Notes: a model not told the origin generated them from the sequence alone. Positions 1-8,311 are shown, counted from the first letter of the stretch. The stretch: DNA of 27,338 bases from Sphingomonadales bacterium (GCA_018971065.1 JAGWVC010000051.1:1-27338); one strand, 5' to 3'. Numbers and translations: made by a program.

Positions 1-1188
1 CTGCAGGGGGTGATGTTCGCGGTGCGCTTTGCCAGCATCCGCCTGACCACGCAGATCACCGGCGCCCGCGTCAATGCGGCGGACCAGTTCGCGTTCTCGA
101 TCAATGCCACCTCGGGCGGAGCAACGCTGTCCTCCGGCGCCAGCAGCGGCACCGGGCTGGGGCCGTTCACCGCGGCGGCGCTGTCGAGCACCAGCGCGCT
201 GCCGCTGACTCTGAACCAGGCGATGGCGGCAGGCTCGGCGAACACGATTTCGCATTACCTGTCATCGCTGACCTGCACCAACGCGGTCACCGGCACCGGC
301 ACGCCGATGCCCACCGCCGCTATCACCACCAGCTACAGCTTCGGTGCGATGCAGTTCGGCGACAACGTGCAGTGTACTTACACGATGACGCCTTATCCGC
401 ACCTGACGCTGCGCAAGCTGCTGGGCGCCGGCGGCCGGCAGTATGCCACCGACCAGGTGACGGTGAAGATCGACGCGGGCGCCACCACGGTTGCCAGCGC
501 CACCACCACCGGCACCGGCAGTACCGTGCTGACCGGCGTTACCCCGCAATACCAGGCGACGGCGGGAACCACGTACCGGCTCTATGAAACCGCCAGCGCG
601 GGAACCAGCCTGAACCAGTACACCGCCGCGATGGCGTGCAGCAACGCGTGGAGCGGCTCGCCCACCACGCTGGTCAGCGGTTCGGGCTGGACGATCACCC
701 CGCAGATGGGCGATGTCATCACCTGCTCGCTGACCAACACGAAGATCGCCGCCAACGCGCTGCTGACGATCCTGAAAAGCTCGACCGTGGTGTCCGATCC
801 GGTCAACGGCGCCACCAATCCGAAATACATTCCCGGCGCCATCGTCCAGTACACCTTCACCGTGGCGAACACCGGCCCGTCGGCGGTGGACAGCAACAGC
901 CTCTGGCTGATCGACACCCTGCCGGCGACGCTCGGCGTCGGCACCGCCGCCAATCCGGTGTTTTCGCAAGGATCGCCCACCAGTGGGTTGAGTTTTACCG
1001 CTGGCACCGACCTCAAGTACTCGAACGCCGCCACCGCGCCGTCGTCGTTCGCCGGCTGCACCTACACGCCCACGTCCAGCTACGACCCGGCGGTGCGGTT
1101 CGTGTGCCTGAATCCGAAGGGGACGATGGCCGCCTCGACCGGAACCCCGCCCTCGTTCACGCTGAGCATCCAGGCGCGGGTCAACTGA
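1..1188 (+). CDS. Secreted repeat/DUF11-like surface protein, 5' end cut by window
   Basis: The reading frame is open from base 1 to a TGA at 1186-1188. The GTG at 10 and ATG at 13 are probably internal, so the true start lies upstream. Counting from the GTG at 10, two similar beta-rich, Thr/Ser/Ala-rich modules can be seen (about residues 20-130 and 135-245). Each ends in a Cys-containing strand followed by a short Thr-rich linker, and the second has a TYRLYE segment as in prealbumin-like or SpaA-like repeats. Residues about 245-392 resemble a DUF11 domain (a 'VQYTFTVANTGPSAVDS' stretch, then an IDTLP motif). Proteins of this make-up are usually exported surface or adhesin-like proteins. No membrane anchor or sorting signal is visible at the C-terminus. 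It converges on the histidine kinase gene with only 12 bases between the stops. The specific function is unknown. Confidence 0.72.
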   Translation: MQGVMFAVRFASIRLTTQITGARVNAADQFAFSINATSGGATLSSGASSGTGLGPFTAAALSSTSALPLTLNQAMAAGSANTISHYLSSLTCTNAVTGTGTPMPTAAITTSYSFGAMQFGDNVQCTYTMTPYPHLTLRKLLGAGGRQYATDQVTVKIDAGATTVASATTTGTGSTVLTGVTPQYQATAGTTYRLYETASAGTSLNQYTAAMACSNAWSGSPTTLVSGSGWTITPQMGDVITCSLTNTKIAANALLTILKSSTVVSDPVNGATNPKYIPGAIVQYTFTVANTGPSAVDSNSLWLIDTLPATLGVGTAANPVFSQGSPTSGLSFTAGTDLKYSNAATAPSSFAGCTYTPTSSYDPAVRFVCLNPKGTMAASTGTPPSFTLSIQARVN

Positions 1189-1200
1189 CCGGCCGTCCGC

Positions 1201-2667
1201 TCACGCCGCGCTGGGGATCACCATCCGGCAGATGACGCCTTCGGGTTCGAAGGCGATGTCGGCGCCGGTGCCTTCGCCGCTTTTCAGGCTGCGCGTGATC
1301 AGCGTCTGGCCGAAGCCGTGGCGACGGGGCGGCGCCACCGGGGGGCCGCCGCGTTCGCGCCAGACGATCTCGAACCGGCCCGGGGCGATGGGCGCCCCGG
1401 TAACCGTGACTGTGCCGCTCTCGCACGACAGGGCGCCATATTTGACCGCGTTGGTCGCCAGTTCGTGCAGCACCAGCCCGAAGGCGATGCCGACATTGGG
1501 CGGAACCACGCAGGCCATCGCCCGGATGATCACGCGCGGGCCGGCGCTGGCCACGTAAGGCGCCAGCTCGGCCTTGACCACGGCGGCAAGGTCCAGCCCG
1601 GTCCATGCGGTTTCGGTCAGCAGGTTGTGGGTGGCCGCCAGCGCCTGGATGCGGCGGACGAAGCGGGTGCGGAAATCGTCGATGTCCTCGCAGCCCGCGG
1701 CGGTGCGGCTGCAGATCGAGATGACCATCGCCAGCGTGTTCTTCACGCGGTGGTCCAGCTCGTGCATCAGCAGCGTCTGGCGCTTCTCGATGTCCTTGCG
1801 TTCGGAAACATCGACCAGGGTGATGACACTGCCGCCGATCTCGTCACCCGAAAGGCGCAGCGGCGCGGCGCTGACCAGCAGTGCGCGCGGCGGCTGGCGA
1901 TAGGGCACCGAGGCTTCGAGGCCCTTGATTGCGTTGCCTTCGCCGGCGATTCCCAGCAGTTCGTCGGGATGCAGCATGGCGCCGCCGATCGGGAATTCGA
2001 ACGGAAAGGCTTCGGCGAACGGTCGCCCCACCGGCTCGGCCAGAGCCAGCGCGGCGGCAGCGGCATTGGCGCTGGCGATTTTGCCCTGCCGGTCGCAGAC
2101 CACCACCGCCTCGTTCGCCGAGGTCAGCACCGCGCGGCTGATCCGCTCTGATTCGCGCGCGGCCGCCGCCTCGATGCGGGCGGTGACATCGGTGAAGGTC
2201 AGCGCGCAGCCCAGGCCGAAGCCCAGCGGCAGCGGCGCGGCGGTGATCACCAGATGGCGGTTGGCGCCCTTGTGATTCTGCACGAACTGGGTCTGGTGGC
2301 GGCCTTCGCCGGCCTGGGCGATGGTCCTGCGGGCCACTTGCGCGGAAACCGGATCGAGCTGGGCAAACAGCCCGTCGCGCTGGAGCGCGGGTGCCGAACA
2401 GCCCAGCAGGTGGCACAGCGCGGCATTGGCATAAAGCACCTGGCTGTCGGCATCGAGTGCGATCGCGCCGATGTCCATCGCCTCCATGATCGCGCGATAG
2501 CTTTCCTCGCCACCGGCCAGCGCGAACACCATGTCCTCGTCGGCGGCGCGGATTACCAGCGCATCGGCATCGCCGTCGCGGATCGCGCGCAGCGTCTCTT
2601 CCGCCTCGGCAAGGCGGCGGCGCAACTGGTCGGCGGTCAGGTGCAGGTACGGGTCGGTTTCGCTCAC
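1201..2667 (-). CDS. PAS-domain HWE-family sensor histidine kinase, third gene of the kai module
   Basis: This is a cytoplasmic kinase of 488 residues with no membrane segment. Two PAS-like regions (about 50-165 and 175-290) precede the kinase core. The phosphoacceptor region reads MHELDHRVKNTLA, with the likely phospho-His at 306. The N-box HELATNAVKYGAL is at 401-413, and WRE at 436-438 with GFG at 451-453 are the signature of the HWE/HisKA_2 class rather than classical HisKA kinases. The start is a GTG at 2667-2665 that overlaps the kaiB stop by four bases (GTGA), so translation is probably coupled. HWE kinases often feed response regulators such as PhyR of the alphaproteobacterial general stress response; here the position suggests it reads out or modulates KaiB/KaiC. 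No partner response regulator is adjacent, so its target is unknown. The family call is strong; the clock-output role is inference from context. Confidence 0.88.
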   Translation of the reverse strand: MSETDPYLHLTADQLRRRLAEAEETLRAIRDGDADALVIRAADEDMVFALAGGEESYRAIMEAMDIGAIALDADSQVLYANAALCHLLGCSAPALQRDGLFAQLDPVSAQVARRTIAQAGEGRHQTQFVQNHKGANRHLVITAAPLPLGFGLGCALTFTDVTARIEAAAARESERISRAVLTSANEAVVVCDRQGKIASANAAAAALALAEPVGRPFAEAFPFEFPIGGAMLHPDELLGIAGEGNAIKGLEASVPYRQPPRALLVSAAPLRLSGDEIGGSVITLVDVSERKDIEKRQTLLMHELDHRVKNTLAMVISICSRTAAGCEDIDDFRTRFVRRIQALAATHNLLTETAWTGLDLAAVVKAELAPYVASAGPRVIIRAMACVVPPNVGIAFGLVLHELATNAVKYGALSCESGTVTVTGAPIAPGRFEIVWRERGGPPVAPPRRHGFGQTLITRSLKSGEGTGADIAFEPEGVICRMVIPSAA

Positions 2668-2945
2668 GCGGTCCTGCCGAACCGGAGATGGACCAGCACT
2701 TTCTCGACGTCGGACAGGTCGCCGATGATCTTCTGGATCGGCACCGGCAACTGGCGCACCAGGGTGGGGATCGCGACGATGTTGTGCTCGCGCGCCAGGC
2801 GCGGATTTTCCTTCAGATCGACCACCTTGACCACGTAGTTGTCGGCAAGGTGCTCGGTGCAGATGCGTTCCAGGTTGCGGATCGCCGCCTGTGATTTTGG
2901 GGTCTGCCCGGCGATGTAGAGCGTGAGCTCGGTCGACGTGTCCAT
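2664..2945 (-). CDS. kaiB: Circadian clock protein KaiB
   Basis: This 93-residue protein has KaiB's thioredoxin-like fold pattern: an N-terminal strand LTLYIAG, then KVVDLKENPRLA, the strand AIPTLVRQLP with its cis-Pro turn, and the hallmark KIIGDLSD near the C-terminus. KaiB binds the phosphorylated KaiC hexamer, and in cyanobacteria it changes fold to do so. The ATG at 2945 was chosen because the reading frame upstream is not KaiB-like and lies inside kaiC. The gene starts four bases after the kaiC stop and overlaps the kinase gene at its end, so the three form one transcription unit. The length matches the usual short KaiB of about 90-105 residues. There is no kaiA anywhere in the window, as is usual outside cyanobacteria. 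Confidence 0.95.
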   Translation of the reverse strand: MDTSTELTLYIAGQTPKSQAAIRNLERICTEHLADNYVVKVVDLKENPRLAREHNIVAIPTLVRQLPVPIQKIIGDLSDVEKVLVHLRFGRTA

Positions 2946-2949
2946 CGTC

Positions 2950-4641
2950 CTATCCGATCCTGGCGAGAGGCCGGTCGCCGTTGCGGCCGGCGGCAAGGTC
3001 GGCGCGATCGCTGGCGATCCGGCGGCGCTGTTCGGCTTCGGCATCGATCAGCCGCTGCAATTCCGCCTCCTCGACGGCGACCTCGAATTGCAGCGCGGCG
3101 ATCTGCGCCTCGGCCTTGCGGCGCCGCTGTTCCACCCGTTCCTGCAGCGCCGCCACGGTGGCCTGACGCTCGGTTTCCTCGCGCCGGGCGCGGGCTTCCT
3201 CGTAGCGGCGGGCCGATCCGGTGACGGCGCCGTTCTGGCCCAGGAACGGCTCGATCAGGCGGATGCCGTCGTCGCTCATCACGAATTCGCGCACCTGGTT
3301 GGAATGGGCCATGCCGCGCGCCTTCAGCAGGAACAACTGGCGGTTGAACTCGCCGTTGACCTCGCGGTTCAACAGCAGCAGCCAGGCGTCCATCAGCGAG
3401 GACAGCCCCGCGTCGGTCTTCGACGCGGCCTGATCGTAGGTGAGGTGCGTGAACACGCCGGTGATGCCCTTGGATTTCAGGAAATCGACCACGCGCAGCA
3501 GCATCGCCTGCACTTCCAGCGATTCGCCGCTGTCCAGGAATGCCGACAGCGGATCGAGCACCACCAGCGACGGTTCGAAACGGGCGATCTCGCGCAGCAT
3601 GATCGCCAGGTGCATTTCCAGGCTGTAGAACGTGGGCCGCGTCGCCACGCAGCGCAGCAGGCCCTTCTCGATCATCGGCGCCACGTCCAGCCCGATCGAA
3701 CGCATGTTGCGCACGGTCTGGTCCGCCGATTCCTCGAAGCTGAAATAGAGCGCGCGCTCGCCCGCCGCGCAGGCGGCATGGGCAAAGCACATCGCCACCG
3801 AGCTTTTGCCCGAACCCGCCACGCCCGAAATCAGCACGCTGCTGGCGCGGTGAAAGCCGCCGCCCACCAGCATCGCGTCGAGATCGGGCACGCCGCTGGA
3901 AATGCGCTGATCGAACACCTGATGGACCAGCCCCAGCGAACTGATCGGCAGCACCGAAAAGCCGTCCTCGCCGATCAGGAACGGGTATTCGTTGGTGCCG
4001 TGGGCGGTGCCGCGATACTTGACGATGCGCAGGCGCCGCGTCGAAACCTGGTTGTGGACGCGATGGTCCAGCAGGATCACGCAGTCGGAAACATATTCCT
4101 CCAGCCCCTGCCGGGTCAGCGTGCCGTCGCCGCGCTCGCCGGTGATGACGGCGGTGAGGCCCTTTTCCTTCAGCCAGTCGAACAGGCGGCGGATTTCGGC
4201 GCGCAGGATCGCCGGGTTCTGGAACGCCGAGAACAGGCTTTCGATCGTGTCCAGAACGATGCGCTTGGCGCCGATCTCGTCCACGGCCAGTTCCAGCCGC
4301 ATGAACAGCGCTTCCAGATCGTAATCGCCCACCTCGGCCAGTTCGGAGGGGTCGATGGCGATATGCTCGATATGGATTCGGCCCGTCTCGACAAGCCGGC
4401 CCAGATCGAACCCCAGCGAGGCGACGTTGTCGACGATGTCGCGCGGGCGCTCCTCGAAGGTGACGAACACGCCCGGCTCGCCCGCGCGCGCGCCATTGAC
4501 CAGGAAGGTGGAAGCGAACAGCGTCTTGCCGCAACCGGCCGATCCGCAAACCAGCGTCGGCCGTCCGCGCGGCAGCCCGCCGGCGGTGATCTCGTCGAAC
4601 CCTTCAATGCCCGTGTGGGCCTTTTCAATCGATAGCGTCAT
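2950..4641 (-). CDS. kaiC: Circadian clock ATPase KaiC with C-terminal coiled coil
   Basis: This is a double-RecA KaiC of 563 residues. Domain CI has Walker A GSAGCGKT (33-40) and the catalytic Glu pair in FEER (63-64). Domain CII has Walker A GVAGSGKS (273-280) and a second Glu pair in FEES (303-304). The phosphorylation loop reads KTDAGLSSLMDAW: T409, S414 and S415 line up with T426, S431 and T432 of Synechococcus KaiC, so the last site is Ser instead of Thr. After the CII core, residues about 478-550 are a long charged heptad-like coiled coil rich in Glu, Arg and Gln, not the cyanobacterial A-loop and KaiA-binding tail; the protein is about 45 residues longer than the 519-residue cyanobacterial one. 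The ATG at 4641 is preferred to an upstream TTG at 4686 because family similarity begins at TGIEGFDEI just after it. It is the first gene of kaiC-kaiB-kinase. Confidence 0.95.
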   Translation of the reverse strand: MTLSIEKAHTGIEGFDEITAGGLPRGRPTLVCGSAGCGKTLFASTFLVNGARAGEPGVFVTFEERPRDIVDNVASLGFDLGRLVETGRIHIEHIAIDPSELAEVGDYDLEALFMRLELAVDEIGAKRIVLDTIESLFSAFQNPAILRAEIRRLFDWLKEKGLTAVITGERGDGTLTRQGLEEYVSDCVILLDHRVHNQVSTRRLRIVKYRGTAHGTNEYPFLIGEDGFSVLPISSLGLVHQVFDQRISSGVPDLDAMLVGGGFHRASSVLISGVAGSGKSSVAMCFAHAACAAGERALYFSFEESADQTVRNMRSIGLDVAPMIEKGLLRCVATRPTFYSLEMHLAIMLREIARFEPSLVVLDPLSAFLDSGESLEVQAMLLRVVDFLKSKGITGVFTHLTYDQAASKTDAGLSSLMDAWLLLLNREVNGEFNRQLFLLKARGMAHSNQVREFVMSDDGIRLIEPFLGQNGAVTGSARRYEEARARREETERQATVAALQERVEQRRRKAEAQIAALQFEVAVEEAELQRLIDAEAEQRRRIASDRADLAAGRNGDRPLARIG

Positions 4642-4949
4642 GCCTGGTACTGCTGCCCCTGGAGTCAATGCGGGCGGAGGAAGCAAAAATTTCCACGAAA
4701 GCGCCGTTCACAGCCAAGGGAAACCGAAGTTTTCAGAAAACATGTCCTGAAATTGTTTGCAGACATTCGATCTTGACTTGATTCAGGCGAAATCTTGAGA
4801 CGTTCAAATCCCCGCTATGTCCCAGAACCGGCGACGGCGGGATTTGTTCCGGAGTGTGCAGGATCGTTTCTTGGGTATGGCGCGCGCATGGGGGCAGCCG
4901 GATGACCTGATCGGTCCGCCGTGAAGCCGTTCCAGTGGTTTTGGAAAAT
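4642..4949. other. Non-coding upstream region of kaiC
   Basis: These 308 bases lie between the kaiC start and the 3' end of tRNA-Pro, which is on the same strand. I see no gene. The part nearest kaiC (about 4680-4800) is clearly more AT-rich than its surroundings and holds nested palindromes (listed separately). This is where the kaiC promoter should be. No convincing -35/-10 pair and no clear intrinsic terminator for the tRNA could be picked by eye. Confidence 0.6.
4729..4752. promoter_or_regulatory. Nested inverted repeats upstream of kaiC
   Basis: A perfect 13-base palindrome GTTTTCAGAAAAC (4729-4741) overlaps a second dyad, TTTCAG (4731-4736) with CTGAAA (4747-4752), separated by ten bases. 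They lie about 90-110 bases upstream of the kaiC start in the AT-rich part of the spacer. The size and place fit an operator, but the sequence matches no regulator site that I recognise. Confidence 0.35.
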
Positions 4950-5026
4950 TGGTCGGGACGAGAGGATTCGAACCTCCGACCCCCACACCCCCAGTGTGAT
5001 GCGCTACCAGGCTGCGCTACGTCCCG
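4950..5026 (-). tRNA. tRNA-Pro (anticodon GGG)
   Basis: The 77-base minus-strand sequence folds as a complete cloverleaf. The acceptor arm CGGGACG pairs with CGTCCCG, followed by discriminator A and an encoded CCA. A D arm with GCGC stems follows. The anticodon arm has stem TCACA/TGTGG and loop CTGGGGG, which gives anticodon GGG. The T arm contains GGTTCGAATCC. The GGG anticodon and the C1-G72 pair identify it as tRNA-Pro. A good promoter lies just upstream. Confidence 0.97.
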
Positions 5027-5065
5027 ACCGTTTCGGCCCCGCGCAGGGCGGGGCAGGGAGCAGCG

Positions 5066-5094
5066 CCTATAGGCAGGCGTTTCCGGCTTGGCAA
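5066..5094 (-). promoter_or_regulatory. Sigma-70-type promoter of tRNA-Pro
   Basis: On the minus strand, TTGCCA (5094-5089) is followed after exactly 17 bases by TATAGG (5071-5066). This puts the likely transcript start near 5059, about 33 bases before the mature tRNA 5' end at 5026. The hexamers are 5/6 and 4/6 matches to consensus. The spacer up to the tRNA also holds a GC-rich dyad, GCCCCGC/GCGGGGC. Confidence 0.6.
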
Positions 5095-5308
5095 GCGCCC
5101 CGTCGGCAAAGCTGTCGCATCGTGTCCATGCGTTGCCTTGATGGCGGTTCGGGTGGCCGTTCAATTGCCATGCCCGGGGATAGCTGCTAGTCGCGCGCCC
5201 GTCGTTTGCGCTTTGTTGCGTCGGGGCAGGGGGTTGCAAACTCCCGTACCTCACCCGACATCGCGGCTCACCCGCCGGCGCCGCCCGGCCAGAGGATCGT
5301 CCCTGCTC

Positions 5309-5647
5309 ATGTCCTTGCCCCTGATCTCCGTTCTCTCCGCCGCCGCGGCTGCGGCCGATGGCCCCCCGGCCTGGGTCCAGTTCCTGCCGATGGTCGCCAT
5401 TGTCGGCGTCATGTGGTTCCTGTTCCTGCGCCCGCAGATGCGGCAGCAGAAGGAGCAGAAAGCCAAGCTGGACGCGCTGAAGAAGGGCGATCAGGTGTTG
5501 ACCGGCGGCGGTCTGATCGGCCGCATCACCAAGGTCGATGACGTCTATGCCGAGGTCGAGCTGGCCCCCAACGTCAAGGTGCGGGCGCTGAAGTCCACTA
5601 TCACCGACGTGATCCCGCCCGGCGGAACCCCTGCCGCCAACGACTGA
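5309..5647 (+). CDS. yajC: Preprotein translocase subunit YajC
   Basis: This 112-residue, single-span inner-membrane protein is the accessory subunit of the SecDF-YajC complex. An Ala-rich N-terminus is followed by a membrane segment (about 24-40, ending FLFLRPQ), then a basic QQKEQKAKL stretch and a small C-terminal beta domain containing KKGDQVLTGGGLIGRI, the classic YajC motif. The ATG at 5309 was chosen because the frame upstream has no YajC character, and AGAGGA at 5291-5296 can serve as a ribosome binding site, though it is slightly far. It is the first gene of yajC-secD-secF, with 46 bases before secD. Confidence 0.95.
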   Translation: MSLPLISVLSAAAAAADGPPAWVQFLPMVAIVGVMWFLFLRPQMRQQKEQKAKLDALKKGDQVLTGGGLIGRITKVDDVYAEVELAPNVKVRALKSTITDVIPPGGTPAAND

Positions 5648-5693
5648 TTCCTGCCGTTCCACGCCGAAAACACAACGATTGGACTAGCCGGCG

Positions 5694-7301
5694 ATGCTCG
5701 ATTTTCCCCGCTGGAAGCAGATCTGGTTCTGGTTCCTCACGCTGGCCGCCTGCGCCTGCGCGCTGCCCTCGATCTTCAGCCTGGCCAACCTGCCCTGGCC
5801 TTCGTCGCTGCCCGCGCCGAAGATCAACCTGGGGCTGGACCTTGCCGGCGGCAGCCACCTGCTGCTTGAGGCGAACGCCGATCAGGTGACGACCCAGCGG
5901 CTGGAATCGATGGAAGAATCGGTCCGTATCAAGCTGAAGCAGAACGGCAAGATCCGCATCGGCGACATTTCCAACCGCGACGGCGCGCTGGCGTTCATGG
6001 TGGAGGACGCCACCCAGGTCGATTCGGCGCGCGACCTGATCCTGCCGCTGACCACCGGCGCCGGCCTTACCGGCAAGCGGGACTGGGACATCAAGGTTGT
6101 CGATACCAACCGCATCGTGCTGACGCCGACCAAGGAAGGCATCGACCAGGCGGTCACCAACGCGATGGACACCGCCACCGAAGTCGTCCGCAAGCGCATC
6201 GATTCGCTGGGCACGCGCGAACCCACCATCATCCGCCAGGGCGCCGATCGCATCGTCGTCCAGGTTCCCGGCCTGAAGGACCCCACCCAGCTCAAGGGGC
6301 TGCTGGGCCAGACCGCCAAGCTCGAATTCAAGATGGTCGACACCACCGCGCTGCCGGATGACGTCGCCAAGGGCATCGCCCCTCCGGGTGACGAGATCGT
6401 CCCGTTCGCGGCCGGTGCCAACGGCGCCACCCCGGGCGGCGGCCTTGCGGTCAAGCGGCTGGGCGGCATCAAGGGCGACCAGCTCACCAATGCGCAACAG
6501 GGCTTCGATCAGCGCAACAACCAGCCCGACATCTCGATCACCTTCAACCAGGAAGGTGGCGAGAAGTTCGCCAAGCTGACCACGCAGAACGTCGGCAAGC
6601 CGTTTGCCATCATCCTCGACGGCAAGGTGCTGTCCGCGCCCAATATCAACGAGCCGATCCTGGGCGGGCAGGCGCAGATTTCGGGCAGCTTCACCATCGA
6701 GAGCGCCAACCAGCTTGCCATCGCGCTGCGCTCGGGCTCGCTGCCGGTCGATCTCAAGGTGGTCGAGGAACGCACCGTCGGGCCGGACCTCGGCGCCGAT
6801 TCGATCCACAAGGGCGTGATCGCCATGCTGGTCGGCACGCTGACTGTCGTCGTGCTGATCGCGGTCAGCTATGGTCGCTTCGGCATCTATGCCGACCTGG
6901 CGCTGATCGTGAACGTGCTGATGATCCTGGGGATCATGGCCGCGTTCAACACCACGCTGACCATGCCCGGCATCGCCGGCTTCGTGCTGACCATCGGCGC
7001 CGCGGTCGATGCCAACGTGCTGATCAACGAACGCATCCGCGAGGAGCGCGGCAAGGGCCGCAAGGTGTTCCAGGCGATCGACATGGGCTATCAGGAAGCC
7101 AGCCGCACCATCTTCGATGCCAACATCACTCACATCATTGCCGCCACGCTGATGTTCCTGTTCGGCTCCGGCCCGATCAAGGGCTTCGCGGTCGTGCTGA
7201 TGATCGGCATCGTCACCTCGGTGTTCACCGCCGTGTTCCTCACCCGCATGTGGGTGGCGTTGTGGCTGCGCCGGGCGCGCCCGACCGACCTGATCATTTG
7301 A
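5694..7301 (+). CDS. secD: Protein translocase subunit SecD
   Basis: This 535-residue inner-membrane protein works with SecF and uses the proton gradient to pull exported proteins out of SecYEG on the periplasmic side. It has an N-terminal membrane segment (about 9-28), the conserved GLDLAGGSHLLLE motif, a large periplasmic part (P1 and base regions), and a C-terminal block of membrane segments. That block includes the conserved GFVLTIGAAVDANVLINERIREE region, whose Asp and Arg are needed for proton coupling. The length is normal for alphaproteobacterial SecD. It lies 13 bases upstream of secF in the same operon. Confidence 0.97.
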   Translation: MLDFPRWKQIWFWFLTLAACACALPSIFSLANLPWPSSLPAPKINLGLDLAGGSHLLLEANADQVTTQRLESMEESVRIKLKQNGKIRIGDISNRDGALAFMVEDATQVDSARDLILPLTTGAGLTGKRDWDIKVVDTNRIVLTPTKEGIDQAVTNAMDTATEVVRKRIDSLGTREPTIIRQGADRIVVQVPGLKDPTQLKGLLGQTAKLEFKMVDTTALPDDVAKGIAPPGDEIVPFAAGANGATPGGGLAVKRLGGIKGDQLTNAQQGFDQRNNQPDISITFNQEGGEKFAKLTTQNVGKPFAIILDGKVLSAPNINEPILGGQAQISGSFTIESANQLAIALRSGSLPVDLKVVEERTVGPDLGADSIHKGVIAMLVGTLTVVVLIAVSYGRFGIYADLALIVNVLMILGIMAAFNTTLTMPGIAGFVLTIGAAVDANVLINERIREERGKGRKVFQAIDMGYQEASRTIFDANITHIIAATLMFLFGSGPIKGFAVVLMIGIVTSVFTAVFLTRMWVALWLRRARPTDLII

Positions 7302-7314
7302 GAGGCTCGCACCG

Positions 7315-8292
7315 ATGCGCCTGCTGAAACTCGTCCCCGAACACACCAACATCCACTTCCTGAAGTGGCAGTGGCCCACCACCATCGTCAGCGCCGTGCT
7401 GATGGTCGCGTCGTGGGTGCTGATCCTCACCAACGGCCTCAACCTCGGCGTCGATTTCGTCGGCGGCCAGATGATCCGCGTCACCTTCACGCACAGCGCC
7501 GCCGCGCCGATGGCGCAGCTTCGCGGCGAGGTAGAGAAGCTCGGCTACGGTGAACCGATCATCCAGACGTTCGGCGCGCCCAACGCGGTGTCGATCCGGC
7601 TGCGCCTGCCCGAAGGCTCCGAACACAACACCGGCCTGGCCGACGCGATGGCGAAGCGCATCACCGCCGACATCCGCAGCCACCATGCCGATGCCCGCGT
7701 CGATGGCGTGGATTCGGTGTCGGGCAAGGTTTCCAAGGAACTCGGCTGGACCGCGTTCAAGGCGCTGGGCTTCGCGTCGATCGCGATCTCGATCTACATC
7801 TGGTATCGCTTCGAATGGCAGTTCGGGGTCGGCACCATGCTGTCGCTGGTCCATGACGTGACGCTGGTGCTGGGCCTGTTCGCGGTCACCCAATGGGAAT
7901 TCGACCTGACCATTGTTGCCGCGCTGCTCACCGTCATCGGCTACTCGCTGAACGACACCATCGTCGTCTATGACCGCATTCGCGAGAACCTGAAAAAATA
8001 CCGCCGGATGCCGATGGCCGAGCTGCTCGACCTTTCGGTGAACGAGACGCTGAGCCGCACGGTGATGGTGTCGATGACCATGCTGATCACGCTGACCGCG
8101 CTGCTGGTGCTGGGGCCGAAGGTCATCTTCGGCTTCTCCGCCGCGCTGATCCTCGGCATCTTCGTCTGCACCTACTCGTCGGTCTATGCCGCCGCGCCGA
8201 TGCTGATCTGGCTCAACGTCACCGCGCAAAGCTTCGTGCCGACCGAGTCCGCGCAGGATCGGCAGGAACGCCTCGCCCGCGAGCGTTCATGA
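7315..8292 (+). CDS. secF: Protein translocase subunit SecF
   Basis: This 325-residue partner of SecD has a first membrane segment at about 22-39, followed by the conserved NLGVDFVGG motif, a short periplasmic domain and five further membrane segments. The fourth-segment motif TVIGYSLNDTIVVYDRIREN is characteristic of SecF. The start is ATG at 7315, 13 bases after the secD stop. It is the last gene of the yajC-secD-secF unit and converges on the sensor kinase gene. Confidence 0.97.
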   Translation: MRLLKLVPEHTNIHFLKWQWPTTIVSAVLMVASWVLILTNGLNLGVDFVGGQMIRVTFTHSAAAPMAQLRGEVEKLGYGEPIIQTFGAPNAVSIRLRLPEGSEHNTGLADAMAKRITADIRSHHADARVDGVDSVSGKVSKELGWTAFKALGFASIAISIYIWYRFEWQFGVGTMLSLVHDVTLVLGLFAVTQWEFDLTIVAALLTVIGYSLNDTIVVYDRIRENLKKYRRMPMAELLDLSVNETLSRTVMVSMTMLITLTALLVLGPKVIFGFSAALILGIFVCTYSSVYAAAPMLIWLNVTAQSFVPTESAQDRQERLARERS

Positions 8293-8311
8293 TCGCCTGA
8301 TTTCGCACCGG

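Noticed and set aside
2923..4635. Long plus-strand open frame opposite kaiC (570 codons)
   Set aside because: It is a mirror of the kaiC codon pattern in GC-rich DNA, with a His/Gln/Arg-rich product and no domains; kaiC is certain on the other strand.
4950..5026. tRNA-Pro as insertion site of a genomic island holding the kai module
   Set aside because: No second copy of the tRNA 3' end and no integrase gene occur in the window. The kai genes show no clear base-composition break except in the short spacer.
5601..7490. Long minus-strand open frame opposite secD (629 codons)
   Set aside because: It is a shadow of secD; the product has no domains and is dominated by Asp, Arg, Gln and His runs typical of antisense frames.
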